Assembly (NCBI RefSeq): GCF_040712315.1
Contig: NC_134017.1
Location: 29,371,273-29,435,272 of the forward strand
Length of the DNA: 64,000 nt
Direction: 5' to 3'
DNA from: Castanea sativa
Lineage: Eukaryota > Streptophyta > Magnoliopsida > Fagales > Fagaceae
Shown here: positions 25,570 to 36,547 of the stretch, piece after piece
Numbering within the stretch: the first letter of the stretch is position 1
Layout of the letters: each line of letters starts with the position of its first letter
Program-made: the position numbers and the translations under genes
The notes under the pieces: generated by a model
Told to the model about the DNA's origin: nothing
Database searches by the model: none
The model's input: the letters and a program-made list of their open reading frames with translations, nothing else

Positions 25570-28500
25570 ATGCTAAACAATCAAAGGCCTGAGATAAGAG
25601 TCTGGTCCTTAAATCGATTAGGGGTAGTAACGCCAGAAAGGAGACACTCAAGGCGAGCCTCTAAGTTCGCCACCTCCTTCTTCAGTTTCTTGATGTGGGT
25701 ATCAATGACATCAACAACAAGCTGGATATTTGGTATAAAGAATGCTTGGGCAATATCACATTAGTGGTCTATTAGAAACCCCATAACAAAATTAACACGG
25801 ATAAACTCCTGGATTGTGGCCTTCCACCGCATGATCTTTTTGCCGAAAATGGTGTCAATAAAGTTGTGCTCAATGTCATTCATCACACAACCCAGTAGCT
25901 TGAGGAATTGCTCCCTTGCAGAACGACTAAGAGGGAACCCTGCATGAAATCTCCACGGCTACTATAAACTACCTCCAAGTGCACAATGCAATCCTCAAGT
26001 ACCCGATACCCATGAAAGTCCACATAGGGAGGTCCAGCACCATGGAAGTCTACTAGATAAAGGTCAATTGTTTCCACCTACTCAAAACGGGCAAAGAAAG
26101 CAGCGACGTTACTTGCAGGGTTAGGAATGGTGGTATAACTACTCCCAACCTCAAACCTAGTGGTCGGAGCCCCTTCCGTAAGTGATGGACCTGAAAGAAA
26201 GGCTTAAACATAGTGTGAGCCCCTAACAAGGAAGCGAAGAAGAGAAATAGACACAAGAACACAATTCTAATTAAAGAGGGGACAAAGGCAATGAGGTTAC
26301 TAGGACCAGCAGGAAGAAGGGCTATGGGCACCGCATGAACTACTACAACCTTAGCCTTTAGGCTTTTCAAGCATGTCCATGACTGTGTGACAAAGACAAC
26401 ATGCAAAGTATATAGAGTAATGTATAAAGAAATGACAGGAAGAGAAGGAAAAGAAGACATACTAGGAATTGAGGATACATACCCATGACCTTGACCCTCT
26501 ACTCATCATCAGAAGCCTTATCAGAGTCAGAAACCTATGTCTTCACAACTAGCTTGTCATTGGAATCCTCAAGAACCTCCTCAGACCCCTTATCGGAGGA
26601 AAAGTTTGCGTCAGGCCCTCGGGTGGCAGAGCTGGGAATGGAGGACGGAGTGATAACCAATGAAGACCGATCATTGACAGCCTATGAAAGAGTAGCAAAG
26701 AGTTTGCTGGTAGAAATAACAGGCAGAGGAGTAGCAGGAGAAGTGCTCTTGGCTTGGGATGCCCTTTTAGGAATGGCTCCCTTTTGGAGAGTGGGGGTGT
26801 TAGCAAAAATAAGGATGGACTCTCCAATGACAACTCCTTTAGCAGGGGCGGCCTCCTCAACAAGATTAGACTTAGATGGAGGAATCAAGGCCTCAGTAGG
26901 AACTCCCTAGGCAGCAGCAGTGGTAAAAGCCATGGTGTTGGCAACAACATCCGCACCATTGAAAAAGCCCTCCATGGGGGTATCAATAGCAACAAGAGCC
27001 TTCTCACTTGTAGGATGGTAAATAGAAATGGGCTCAAGGTCGACCTAACGGAAAGACATCAAAGCAAGGAAAAAGGTGAATAGACTAGATAGAAATAAGG
27101 ATGCATGCACAAATAAGGAAAAAAACAAATAGGAAAAAAGAATGTACCTTAGCCTCGGGCTCATCGAGTAATAAGGGGCAAGTAGAAGAAGTGTCCTCTT
27201 TGTACTTAGACTGCTAGATAACATACTTTCCTCACGGCAGTGGCAGACGGGGCTAGAGGAGATGTCTTCCTCTTACTGCCACGAATCCTGCTAGAAGGAG
27301 CATCCACAAATGGCCTTGGTGTAGGAGGCCTAGACATGGTTGCACTAGAACGCCTGGTGGATTGGGTTTTTGGTAGAAGGAGGAGGAGAGCTTTCAAGAA
27401 CCATGTTGCTACTAGAGGGAGACCTTCCTTGTACGGGACAATATCAGAATAAGTCTCAGAGGAGTCACCACCCTTCTTGGCAGACTTAGGCTTAGCGGAT
27501 TGCGATACCAAGCCCTTCTTTGTTGGCGCAAGAAGGTTCATAACTTTCACCTTCTTCTCCCAACCATGAGAGAACTTACTAGCATACCAATACCATCCTT
27601 GCTCTTTCTCCTACCCCTAAATATAGCTAGCCTACTCTGCTTCTTGGCATAGGCCATCATAAACTTGGTGAGAAGTAACAACAACGGGTTCGTGGAGATA
27701 GTGGCATGTAGGCCATCAGGGGGAATGAGAAAGAACCCACAGCCACCCAACAACTCTTGACTGAAAGAACTCATCACTACCTGCCAATAACCATGCATCT
27801 ACACGATACAAAGACCCACTCTTTGGGAACTCGAAATAGTGACTACTGTAAAAAGCTTACTCCAAAACTCAAAAGCACTAGGGCACAGGAAAGGGCGAAC
27901 CAAAATAGTGGTATCCAAGATCAAGGTAAATTCATTAGGTATGTCCTGATTAAGCCCAAACGGTCTCCTCACTCTATGGGCAGAATAATGTAAATATCGG
28001 ATACTTAGCTAAGTAAGGCAACTACCCAGCATTAGTGGCTGCCAAGTAAGTAATCCCCCTCTCATCAAAGGCTGTCGGAGGGGTAGTGGTCCTAGCAGTG
28101 GCCATGAAAGGGCCCATCACCGAATCAGCATAAATGAACCCACTACCCAGGTTCCTATAAGCCCTCCATGAAAAACCCACCTCTTTGTCAAAAAATTCTA
28201 TGGCAGGATGCCCAAATGACTTCAACCTAACCCAATGGTATGCCAAAGGAAGCTCAGTAACAAAAAGACCACGAAAATCAGTAATTACCTTGGGGTAGGA
28301 TTGGTACTTCTCCTTAGCATGGCGGACTGGCTTGCACTTGGCTAGATGCTTAGCACAACGTTCCCAAAGAAGGTTTTGTAGTATGGTGCTGTGAGCAGAA
28401 GAAGTAACTATATGGCAAGAACCTACCTGCCTCTCATCACTCTGCAAGATGTCCAACTGAACATATAGATGATTGAAGAACATAAGGGCTAATGGCAAAC

Positions 28501-29363
28501 TCACTCTAGCAGAAATCTTTATGGCTAACCATAAATACACAAGCTTTACAGCATAATGTGGGTGCAAACCAAAAATGAACTTACAAAGCCAAAACGTGAC
28601 AAAGGCAGCACGGCAAACGGCGGTGGAAGCCTTTAAGAAAGCCCCAACCCAATGAAATAACTTCACATTCACACTGACCCCCTTCTTCAACTCGGCCTTC
28701 ACGGCCTCCTACTTGGCAGAAAGCCCAATGTTGTTGGGGTCTGTGTCACTAAGGACGGGTAATAGAAATTGATTGGCCACATCCTCTAAGTTCATGATGA
28801 TCTTACCATAGGAAAGAAAGAAAGTGTGGGTGACGCTACACCACTGGCGAATCAAGTGGCGGTGAACAAGTCGCGGTAGTTGGACAAGCACCAAGTGGAA
28901 ACTGTAGCCTTTAATAGGCCGGTTCGTTGAAGCACCTTCATAAAGCCCACATCAGATAGTTTTGTGTCTACCCACCCTTTCTAACCCAATGATGTGCTCG
29001 ACCTGAACTCAAAGAGAATAGGTATTGGTAATGTGGTTCCTTGACGGATGTCGAGGTCAGGGGTGGAGGAAGCCAAGGGAGCCCAAGAAACTTTAGAATC
29101 ACACTACTTGAGGGAAAGAATCACATGGCCTGCGGAGGAGGTGATTAGTCACCGGGCACCACAAAGAATTGAATGTGGGTATCATACCATGGGTCGATGA
29201 GGGGAGGACACTTACTGCTTGGGTCACGACCCCCTTCCTCCTCTTCAGAACAGCGTGATTCAAAATGGGGAGCCTCTCCACCTGTGGCCTTAATGGGCGG
29301 ATTATCAGTGGTAACCTCTTTTCCTTTACGGCGGGAAGAACACTCACCCTTTGCTGGCAACAT
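25570..29363 (-). pseudogene. antisense ORF with plant mobile domain (PMD)
   Basis: It lies between integrase and 3' LTR, opposite to pol, where Tat-lineage elements often carry an antisense ORF. A probable start is the ATG at 29361-29363 (MLPAKGECSSRRKGKEV, then an acidic run SEEEEGG). A PMD-like region spans about 28894-28100: WCSVTHTFFLSYGKIIMNLE, LHPHYAVKLVYLWLAIKIS, LPLALMFFNHLYVQLD and NLLWERC. A lysine/serine-rich segment (27550-27200) follows. The end (25760-25590) is a coiled-coil-like stretch (IDTHIKKLKKEVANLEARLE). Stops and frame changes break it at about 28710, 27800 and 26900. Some may be introns; I could not place all splice sites. The function of PMD in retroelements is not established. 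Confidence 0.75.
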
Positions 29364-29736
29364 GGTGGACGAATTATGTGATAAAGGTAATAGGTAGAGA
29401 AATTTGGGGAAGATGAGACGGCGAAGGGGGTAGGAGAGAAAAAAGATTGTAAAAGAGTTGAGGAAATCATGAGGAAAAGAAAATGAAAAGGTTGAGACAA
29501 ATAAAAAAGCTATGAAGGGAAGCAATAGGCCAGCCATCAAAAGAAGCATTGCATTAAATGAAGCAGAAGTTGTGTTTTGGAATAACTGCTAAATTGAGAA
29601 ATTTGAAGAGACAAGCCTGTTCATAGCAGAAAAGGGAGCAAGGTGGGGTCTACTGTATAAAAAGCCTGCTAAAGAAAAACTGCATAAGTGTTCACATATG
29701 AATTGCAGGGGCAATACATATGTTCAGGGGGTTGAA
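29364..29736. other. leader between antisense ORF and 3' LTR
   Basis: This is AT-rich sequence upstream of the antisense ORF. On the minus strand it may hold that ORF's promoter. A polypurine-like 'caggggg' precedes the 3' LTR (29725-29732) and is a plausible plus-strand priming site. Confidence 0.5.
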
Positions 29737-30770
29737 TGTTGATGCCCATTTTTTTTTTTTATGAAAGGCCCAATAGTAAAAGAAGCCCAACAATAAGGGA
29801 AATGGAAAGAAAAAGAAACATGAATGGTAAAAGCAAGTTAGAAAACCCAATGGGTCAACATGGCGGGAATAACAGCCAGCAGACCCATGGGAAGAATAAG
29901 AAGTAAAGATGAAATAAGTGGCCTGAAGAAGATGAAGAAAAGAGGTAGCAAGCCCAATGGGCCAACATGGTGGGAATAATAGCCAGCTGGCCCATGAGAA
30001 GAATAGAAGGTAAAGATGAAATGAGTTGGCTGAGGAAGCCCAAGAAAAGGCGTAGCAAGTCCAATGGGCCAACATGACAAGAATAATAGCCAGCAGGCCC
30101 ATGGAAAGAATAAGAGGTAAAGATGAAGTAAGTGGGCTGGGGAAGCCTAAGGAAAGAAGTAGTCAGCCCAATGGGCCAACATGGCCAGCAAGCCCATGGA
30201 AAGGAAGAGAAATGATAGGAATAGGAACTCAATGGTCTATACGAGTAGAGGCCTTTGTTTGGACAATGCCAATTCCATAGAGGGACGAAAAAGGTCATGC
30301 AAGCCCAAAATCCCACACATGCCTCATGCTGCAGAAGACAAACATTACCCAACATGCATGGCAGAAAAATACGGCGCAAGAGTGGCAGAAATGGCGTGGG
30401 AATAAAAGAAGACATATCTAGATGGTAGTAGAACTCGCATAAGGCCTAGGCCACCTCTTACGTGTACCTAACCAATATATGAGAGGTGGGCCCTCGGTCA
30501 AGGGATTCAAGGGGTGTGGTTTGGCAGTGGGGAGAAAAGAGGTCTATTCTGGGGTTCCTGCCAAGACTCCTTTTGGAAAATGCTTTGCTGGTATGGAATT
30601 TCTCCCAAAAGAGATAAATACAGGCTGTGACCATTTGATGCATGCCATAGGGATAGGTATTGAGAACCCTCAACCTTTACCCACTGAGGGGAGGCAAGAG
30701 ATTTGTAACTTAAATTGTTCTTATTTCTTGGTCTTTTTAATAGAGACATTTAGCAAGATTGAATCAATAT
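29737..30770 (+). repeat. 3' LTR with 107-bp tandem repeats
   Basis: It opens TGTTGATGCCC like the 5' copy. It carries about three and a half copies of the 107-bp unit from 29849 (AATGGGYCAACATGRC... to ...AAGAAAAGRNGTAGCAAGYCC). The unique 3' part is 30280-30770. The end is placed near 'gattgaatca' by style only. Confidence 0.8.
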
Positions 30771-30915
30771 AGTTGTGACCTAAGGCGATAATCCTAAGTG
30801 GGACCTTTATATTAAAATATCAATGAAAAAAAATTTATTTAATACTAGCAAAATAGTCAATCTTAATTTGATGAATTAGAAAAGTAGTTTTATGAATTAA
30901 TACTAACCAAACTAA

Positions 30916-31052
30916 GGGTCTGTTTGGATTGAGAGGTGAGGGAGGGGGAGTGGAGGAGAATAAAGTAGAGTTGGTTGAAAACAGGCTAATTTTGGATTAA
31001 CTCTATTCTACTCTCCTCCACTCCCCCTCCCTCCCCCTATCCAAACGGACCG
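30916..31052. mobile_element. palindromic MITE with TAA duplication (PIF/Harbinger style)
   Basis: A 137-bp element that is almost completely self-complementary. It starts GGGTCTGTTTGGA and ends TCCAAACGGACCG, with GGAGGGGGAGTGGAGGAGAATA-like purine and complementary pyrimidine arms. TAA flanks it on both sides (30913-30915, 31053-31055). Its transcript would fold into one long hairpin. TWA duplications are typical of the PIF/Harbinger superfamily. Confidence 0.88.
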
Positions 31053-31624
31053 TAAAGTTAATTTCATATTTTTTTTGAAAGAAAATTTTATAAGCTTCAT
31101 ATAGAGTTAGAGATTGTTTGATGTGTAGCTAGCCATATGAAAGATTAGGTAAGTAATGTTGACAATCTGTCATGTAGAATGTTGTCTTACAATAATTACA
31201 ACATCAAAACAATTTTTTCCCAAAATAGTTTATGGCTTTCAACTGGGTTGAGTTTTTATTGGTATAATATTCTAGAGACCTTTTGGAGGTGAGATAAAAA
31301 TCAACATTGTACAACCTTTATTTGTTTATTTTTAAACACTTGTTATCATACAATTTTGAAAAACGCTAAATGTATTATAAATTTTACCACATAAGGCACA
31401 TAAATTGATGTAGCGTTGAATGTAATATCTCCATCATCACTCTACAATTTTGGACCATTTTATAATGAGACAGAGCCTTTATATAAAGGGTGAAATAATT
31501 AAAATATTGGGGGCCTTAGGCTTATGCCTTAAGCCTTCCCTGCATCTAGGGTTCAACTCAGATTAAATAATAATAATAAGAGTGAGCGGTTAATATAATA
31601 TAGCTGACTCCAAACTTATAAGTC

Positions 31625-31674
31625 TAAGTTTTTGGTTTTAAGTGGTATCCATACTACTTAAAACCAAAAACTTA
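31625..31674. repeat. perfect 19-bp inverted repeat (hairpin)
   Basis: The arms TAAGTTTTTGGTTTTAAGT (31625-31643) and its exact complement (31656-31674) are separated by 12 bases that could pair a little further. It sits at the left edge of a CCGGTA-rich patch. Confidence 0.9.
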
Positions 31675-31835
31675 ATACCGTACCTGTACCAGCCGTACTG
31701 ATTGGTATGTACCATACCGGTACATATACCGGTATCGAAACGTCAATATTTCGTACCGGTTTAAATACTGGCGATACCAGCCATATCGGTTAATTTCGAG
31801 TAATACCGGCTATTACCGGGTGTACTGGTTGGTAC
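31675..31835. repeat. CCGGTA/ATACCAG-rich patch
   Basis: About a dozen related words (ataccgt, gtaccggt, ataccggta, gataccagc, taccggct, ggtgtactggt) fill 160 bases. A similar but weaker patch is at 19440-19585. The pattern suggests a decayed family of short repeats; no coding capacity is seen. Confidence 0.6.
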
Positions 31836-32807
31836 AGAAAAAGTTTCTTTTTTGTTTTGTTTTGTTTTGTTTTGTAAGTTTTGAATTTTTGTTAGGACAT
31901 AATGGTAACTTATTTGCATTAACTTATTAGTATTCTTTATTTTCTTAGTATGCAATGAACAATTAAGTTTTCTATTTTTTATATTGCGTTTTTTTTTTCT
32001 TTAAATTGATGCTAAAGTTTAAAACCATGAATAATTTGTTTTGAATTGGGGAAATGTTTTATGTTAAAATTATATATTTATTATAATACACACACACACA
32101 TATATATTTATAAATATAAAAAATAACGATAAACCCAAAACGGTACACCGGTATATCATTCCACTGGTTAAACCAGTACTGCTTCTGGTTTGAGATTGAC
32201 TCCCTTAATCCATATACGTTATATCAAGGCTAAAGTGTAGATTGCACAATCTAAGTTTGATTGAAATTTATTTCAACAATTCGTTAGAAACAAGATAGGT
32301 CTTAGCGCATGTGCTTAGTTACAAGTCCCTCAACCAAATTACAATCAACGACAAGTTTCTCATTTTGGCTACCGATGAGTTGAATGGGGCAGGGTTTTCT
32401 CAAAATTAGATCTATGATTTGGGTAACATTAGATTCGTTTCCTACATGCTGATGTTCATAAAATAGCTTTTGGCACACTCCATGGACATTATGAATTCTT
32501 GATTATGTGTTACGTGATGTAACCTTTTTTTTAGCAAAGCAACGTGTTTTGGTTTTAATTTGAGTAAAAACTAGACCTTCCAAAAGATTGACGTCTGTTA
32601 TAATTTTCTCATTTAAATCATTGTGCAAAGTGTTCAGTCATTTATAGACTTAAAAACTCCAAATTGAAAGAAACAACTAATTAACATAAACAACAGAGAT
32701 GAGAATAGCACAATGCTTATCAACTCCTATTCAAAAGACTTCCTAAATAAGGATAATTTCCCTCATTATTCAAAAACTAAAATATAAAAAATAATGATAA
32801 TCCACAA

Positions 32808-32999
32808 TTGAATTATTCTCCAGCAGTAAATTCCAACGACCTCTATGATAGTGTGCCACGTAGGAGTTCTAGAATTCCTAAGCCCAATTATAAATACTTG
32901 GCTAGCTTGGAAGATAAGGATGAAAAGAACTCTGCTACTATACATGAGAAGTTGCCGCCAAAACCTCAGGCGTTTGATGATCCTTATCATTATCTTTAA
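32808..32999 (+). CDS. unassigned 63-residue ORF
   Basis: A short basic-to-mixed ORF with a PRRSSRIPKPNYKYL stretch. RRSSR-x-x-KP is seen in linker regions of retroelement polyproteins, so it may be the 3' remnant of an older pol. Its last codons run into the first copy of the 100-bp tandem duplication at 32970. I do not recognise a domain. Confidence 0.3.
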   Translation: MNYSPAVNSNDLYDSVPRRSSRIPKPNYKYLASLEDKDEKNSATIHEKLPPKPQAFDDPYHYL

Positions 33000-33169
33000 T
33001 TATAATATCATCTTATCATTATTTTGGTATTTGTTGTTAGTTATTGTCGTTGTTATCACATTATATTAGGAGTTTGATGATCCTTGTCATCATCTTTAAT
33101 TATATTATCATCTTATCATTATTTTGATATTTGTTGTTAGTTCTTGTCGTTGTTTTCACATTATCTTAG
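32970..33169. repeat. 100-bp tandem duplication
   Basis: 32970-33069 and 33070-33169 are direct copies with only scattered differences (gtttgatgatcctt.tcat.atc ... cacattat.tta). It lies immediately upstream of, or within, the LTR that precedes the gag at 33353. Confidence 0.85.
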
Positions 33170-33340
33170 GAGTTGTTGTTTTAGTTGTTGAATAAGTCTC
33201 CAATTGGGAGATAATTGTTTAGCTTTGAATATTAGGATGTAAGCCATTTGGAGGAGGTTGGTGAATTTTCTCTTGTACTGTGGTTTGTCTTTCACCCGAA
33301 GAAAGTCTTATATCAATTTCTCATCTTTGTTTTATCAATT

Positions 33341-33352
33341 TGGTATTAGAGC
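33341..33352 (+). other. primer-binding site, initiator-tRNA-Met type
   Basis: TGGTATTAGAGC abuts the gag ATG at 33353 and differs by one base from the canonical TGGTATCAGAGC. The upstream 33170-33340 is therefore probably the LTR end, although its start could not be placed. Confidence 0.8.
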
Positions 33353-34351
33353 ATGGCCACCATCGAGGACCGAATTGAGAAATTAGAGAGTGAAATGCAG
33401 GAGTTAAAAGAGAGTGTGCAAAAGTTGACCACAGAATCCCAATTTCTTGGTTCATCCATGTGTGAAATTAAACAGATGCTGTCCAAATCCCATGACAAAT
33501 TAGATTCTCTCTCAATCCCGAAATCAGATCAGTCAATTAGATTCAAAACTACAACACATGATCAACCTCAACCCACCACGCTGGATTTTCCAAAGTACTC
33601 GGGTGATGATCCAATGGTTTGGCTCGACCGTGTAAGTCAATATTTTGACTACCAAGGGACACCTGAAGATCGTAAAGTCACGTTAGCTGCCTTTCATTTG
33701 GAAGGAGAAGCAAACCGATGGTGGCAGTGGATGAAGAAGGTGTTTCAAGAGGAGAAGACAAAGATCACATGGAAGAAATTCAAAAAAGAGTTATTGGTTC
33801 GATTTGGGCCAATGGAGGATGAGGATTTTGACGAAGCTTTGTCTAAGATATGTCAGAAGGGAACACTCCGGGAGTACCAGCGAGAGTTTGAAAGATTAGC
33901 TAATCAAGTTGATGGGTGGCCTCAAAAGGCATTGGTGGGAGCTTTCATGGGTGGATTAAAAGAAGAGATTGCCTCGGAAATCAGAATGTTCAAACCAAAA
34001 TTTCTCTCGGAAGCTATTGAGTTGGCTAGAATCAAAGATGAGAGTCTAAATAGACGGCGTCAAGGCAAGAAGGGTTTCCAGCAATCCAATTCCATGACAA
34101 AGTCCCTGCGGAAGTCAAGTCCACATGGCACTCTTGGTACAACGAATCAAGCGACGGACATTGGAAGCACAAGGAGGATTTCTTGGGAGGAAATGCAAAG
34201 TGGGAGAGAAAAAGGGCTATGCTTTAGCTGCAATGAGAAGTTTACACCGAGGCATCGTTGTGCCACACCACAAGCCTTTTTGGCAGAAGCTTACTCACAG
34301 CAAGACCTATTGGAAGTCACTGACAGCAAATGGGAAGAAGATAATCTCTAA
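33353..34351 (+). CDS. gag: chromovirus-type gypsy gag (332 residues, intact ORF)
   Basis: Gag forms the retroelement particle. The start is the ATG directly after the primer-binding site. A coiled-coil N-terminus (residues 1-60: RIEKLESEMQELKESVQKL) precedes the Retrotrans_gag capsid domain (about 75-200: YSGDDPMVWLDRVSQYFDYQ, EGEANRWWQWM, REYQREFERLANQVDGWP). A modified zinc knuckle CFSCNEKFTPRHRC (about 295-308, spacing 2-7-1) is typical of Reina/Galadriel-like chromoviruses. This frame is open throughout, unlike the rest of the element, and ends shortly before the protease. It is the only long undamaged retroelement gene in the window. Confidence 0.88.
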   Translation: MATIEDRIEKLESEMQELKESVQKLTTESQFLGSSMCEIKQMLSKSHDKLDSLSIPKSDQSIRFKTTTHDQPQPTTLDFPKYSGDDPMVWLDRVSQYFDYQGTPEDRKVTLAAFHLEGEANRWWQWMKKVFQEEKTKITWKKFKKELLVRFGPMEDEDFDEALSKICQKGTLREYQREFERLANQVDGWPQKALVGAFMGGLKEEIASEIRMFKPKFLSEAIELARIKDESLNRRRQGKKGFQQSNSMTKSLRKSSPHGTLGTTNQATDIGSTRRISWEEMQSGREKGLCFSCNEKFTPRHRCATPQAFLAEAYSQQDLLEVTDSKWEEDNL

Positions 34352-34379
34352 GAGAATGAGATCCACTCCACAAAGAAGA

Positions 34380-35540
34380 TGCTCAATTGATTTCCCTTCA
34401 TGCAATCGCCCCCGAACCATGCAAGTAAATTAAAGGGTGGATATAGGTTATTCTCATTGACAGTGGATCAACCCACAATTTTTTGGATAAGAAGTTCGCC
34501 CAATCACTACAATTAGCAGTCACGCATATTAAGGAGTTCAAAATAAAGGTAGCAAATGGAGAGAGTTTGATTTTCCGAGAGAGGTATGAACATGTCGCAA
34601 TTACTGTCCAAGGATTTACATTTTGCACTACTTCCTATTCCTTACGACTCAATGGGCCAGATTTGGTGTTAGGGATACAATGGTTGGAATTGTTAGGACC
34701 GGTGGAGTGTGATTGGAAGAATATGACAATGAAGTTTCAATGGGAGGGTAAACCATATGTAATCATGGCTTCCTCAATCAAACCCACTCAAGAGGTGACC
34801 CTATAAAGGCTGGAACATGAAATGCAACGTGGTGGGGAGCTATTTACCATCATGTAGAAGGGAGAGGACAACACGGGGATGGCTCCGGTACTGGCTTGAT
34901 TGCAACCATTGCTCCAAGAATTTCAGCATGTATTGGAGCTAGGGACCAAAGACGCTGCCTCCTTCTAGAGGATTTGATCACCAGATTCCATTAATAGAAG
35001 GCAGCTTACCCATTAATGTGAGACCTTACCTTTACGCTCATTTTCAAAAAGATGAAATTGAACAAGTGAAGGAGATGTTGTCTATAGTAATTCGTCCAAG
35101 TAGAAGTAATTCGTCCAAGTAGAAGTCCTTTTTGCTCACCTATCCTGTTAGATCATGGTGGTTTTGTACTGATTATAGTGCTCTAAATATGACCATTAAG
35201 GACCGTTTTCCAATTCCAATAGTGGATGATATGCTAGATGAGCTTCATGGAGCGACTTATTTCACCAAGTTGGACCTTCGAGTAGGATACCATCAAATTC
35301 GTGTCCACCCCGATGATATTCACAAAACAGCTTTCCGCACTCAGTGGCCACTGAATATCTTGGGACGCCTTTCCGGCTTTGCAACACCCCATCCACTTTC
35401 CAGGCTGCAATGAACGCCATATTTCAACCGTATCTACCAAAATTCTTGCTGGTTTTCAATGACGACATTTTGATATACAACAAAATGTGTGAGGAGCACA
35501 TCATGCATCTCAGGAAAGTTTTTGAAGTACTTAGCAACCT
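34380..35540 (+). pseudogene. pol: chromovirus protease and partial reverse transcriptase
   Basis: The retroviral-type aspartic protease active site is visible as LIDSGSTHNFLD near 34453-34488. It is followed by LNGPDLVLGIQWL in the open frame 34483-34806. RT traces lie at 35132-35540 in shifting frames: [48 protein letters not shown] and FNDDILIYN (the Y/F-x-DD catalytic box). Homology stops at 35540, inside the RT thumb, where a different LTR-like sequence begins. RNase H, integrase and chromodomain are missing. Confidence 0.87.
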
Positions 35541-36512
35541 GTGACGGTTGGAAATTAATTCCTTCTTGGGTTTTTACTTTTTGGGTTCATGTGTTTCTAG
35601 GATGAAGTGTTTGTCTCTTTTTATTGTATTTTATTTTATTTTTTTATATTTTAAATAGTCACCACCAACAATTGGCTTTGTATTAAGTATGATTGGTTAC
35701 CTATTTGTCTAATTTGTTTTACTTAATTAACTAAAAACTGATTCAGTAGTATTAATTAATTAAGGTAAACAACGTTTTGAACTAAAGATTTTGGACTTTG
35801 ATTACAGGTGGGGAAAATGTTAGACACTCCACCCCGCCTATTCAAAGGATAATACCTCAGTTTAATTTAACTTCAATATTCACATTTAAGGAAAATAAAT
35901 TAAACACTTGACATTTGATTTTTGAAAGAGTTTTCATCAAACAATACATATACATATCATGTGAATATTTTGTTTATGTAAAAAGTATCATGTTAATATT
36001 TAAGGCATCAAGTATATACGAAAAAACATGTAAATAATATATATACATATCATGCGAAAACTATTACAAAATTGCAAGAATTTAAATGTATTATAATAAA
36101 CAAGTGAATATTATACTTACTACATGAGTCTAATGATTCAACGGAAGTGAATCATAGACACATAACAATTCTCTTAAAAATGATGCCACTTTATGCATTT
36201 AAGCCCATTTTATTGTCCAAGTTTCATTCTCATGCATAAATACAATGAACCAAAAATTATTAGTGCAAAGGGGAGGGGAATATGTTCGCTTGATGGGAAT
36301 GATTCAATGGAAGTGAATCATAGACACAACAAATCTCTTAAAAATGATGTAAATTTTAAAGGAAAGATTTAGAAGCAACTCTGTATAAAAAGAAGCCTAT
36401 AATTTTCTTTTGGGAAAATCTCATGGCTTTTGAAAAAAAAAGGTTTACTTTAAAACTAACACGTAGGAAGAGAACCTTAAAAAAAAGGCTTCTCTTGGTT
36501 TTACATGGAAAA

Positions 36513-36515
<3 letters not shown>

Positions 36516-36547
<32 letters not shown>
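36516..36547. repeat. poly-T tract
   Basis: About 32 consecutive T, in a region where runs of four or more A or T dominate for 800 bases. Confidence 0.9.

Larger units (their letters stand above)
22909..30770 (+). mobile_element. internally deleted Tat-type Ty3/gypsy element with antisense PMD ORF
   Basis: Direct LTRs, both opening TGTTGATGCCC followed by a poly-T run, start at 22909 and 29737. Between them lie only the integrase C-terminus (plus strand, to 25234) and a long minus-strand PMD ORF. Gag, protease, RT and most of integrase are gone, and a hAT fragment occupies the gap. The right end is approximate because no matching target-site duplication was found. Confidence 0.8.
31056..32807. 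other. AT-rich intergenic DNA
   Basis: It has a perfect hairpin at 31625-31674, a CCGGTA-rich patch at 31675-31835, a TTTTG pentamer run at 31850-31876 and a (CA)n/(TA)n stretch at 32090-32108. No gene is supported. Confidence 0.6.

Noticed and set aside
26485..27083. Plus-strand ORFs of 141 and 109 residues
   Set aside because: They are shadows of the antisense PMD gene's C-terminal region; composition and codon pattern support the minus strand.
23018..30230. Hydrophobic ORFs on the minus strand (GLLAVIPAMLAHWA-type repeats) as membrane proteins
   Set aside because: They are translations of the 107-bp LTR tandem repeat and have no start or domain.
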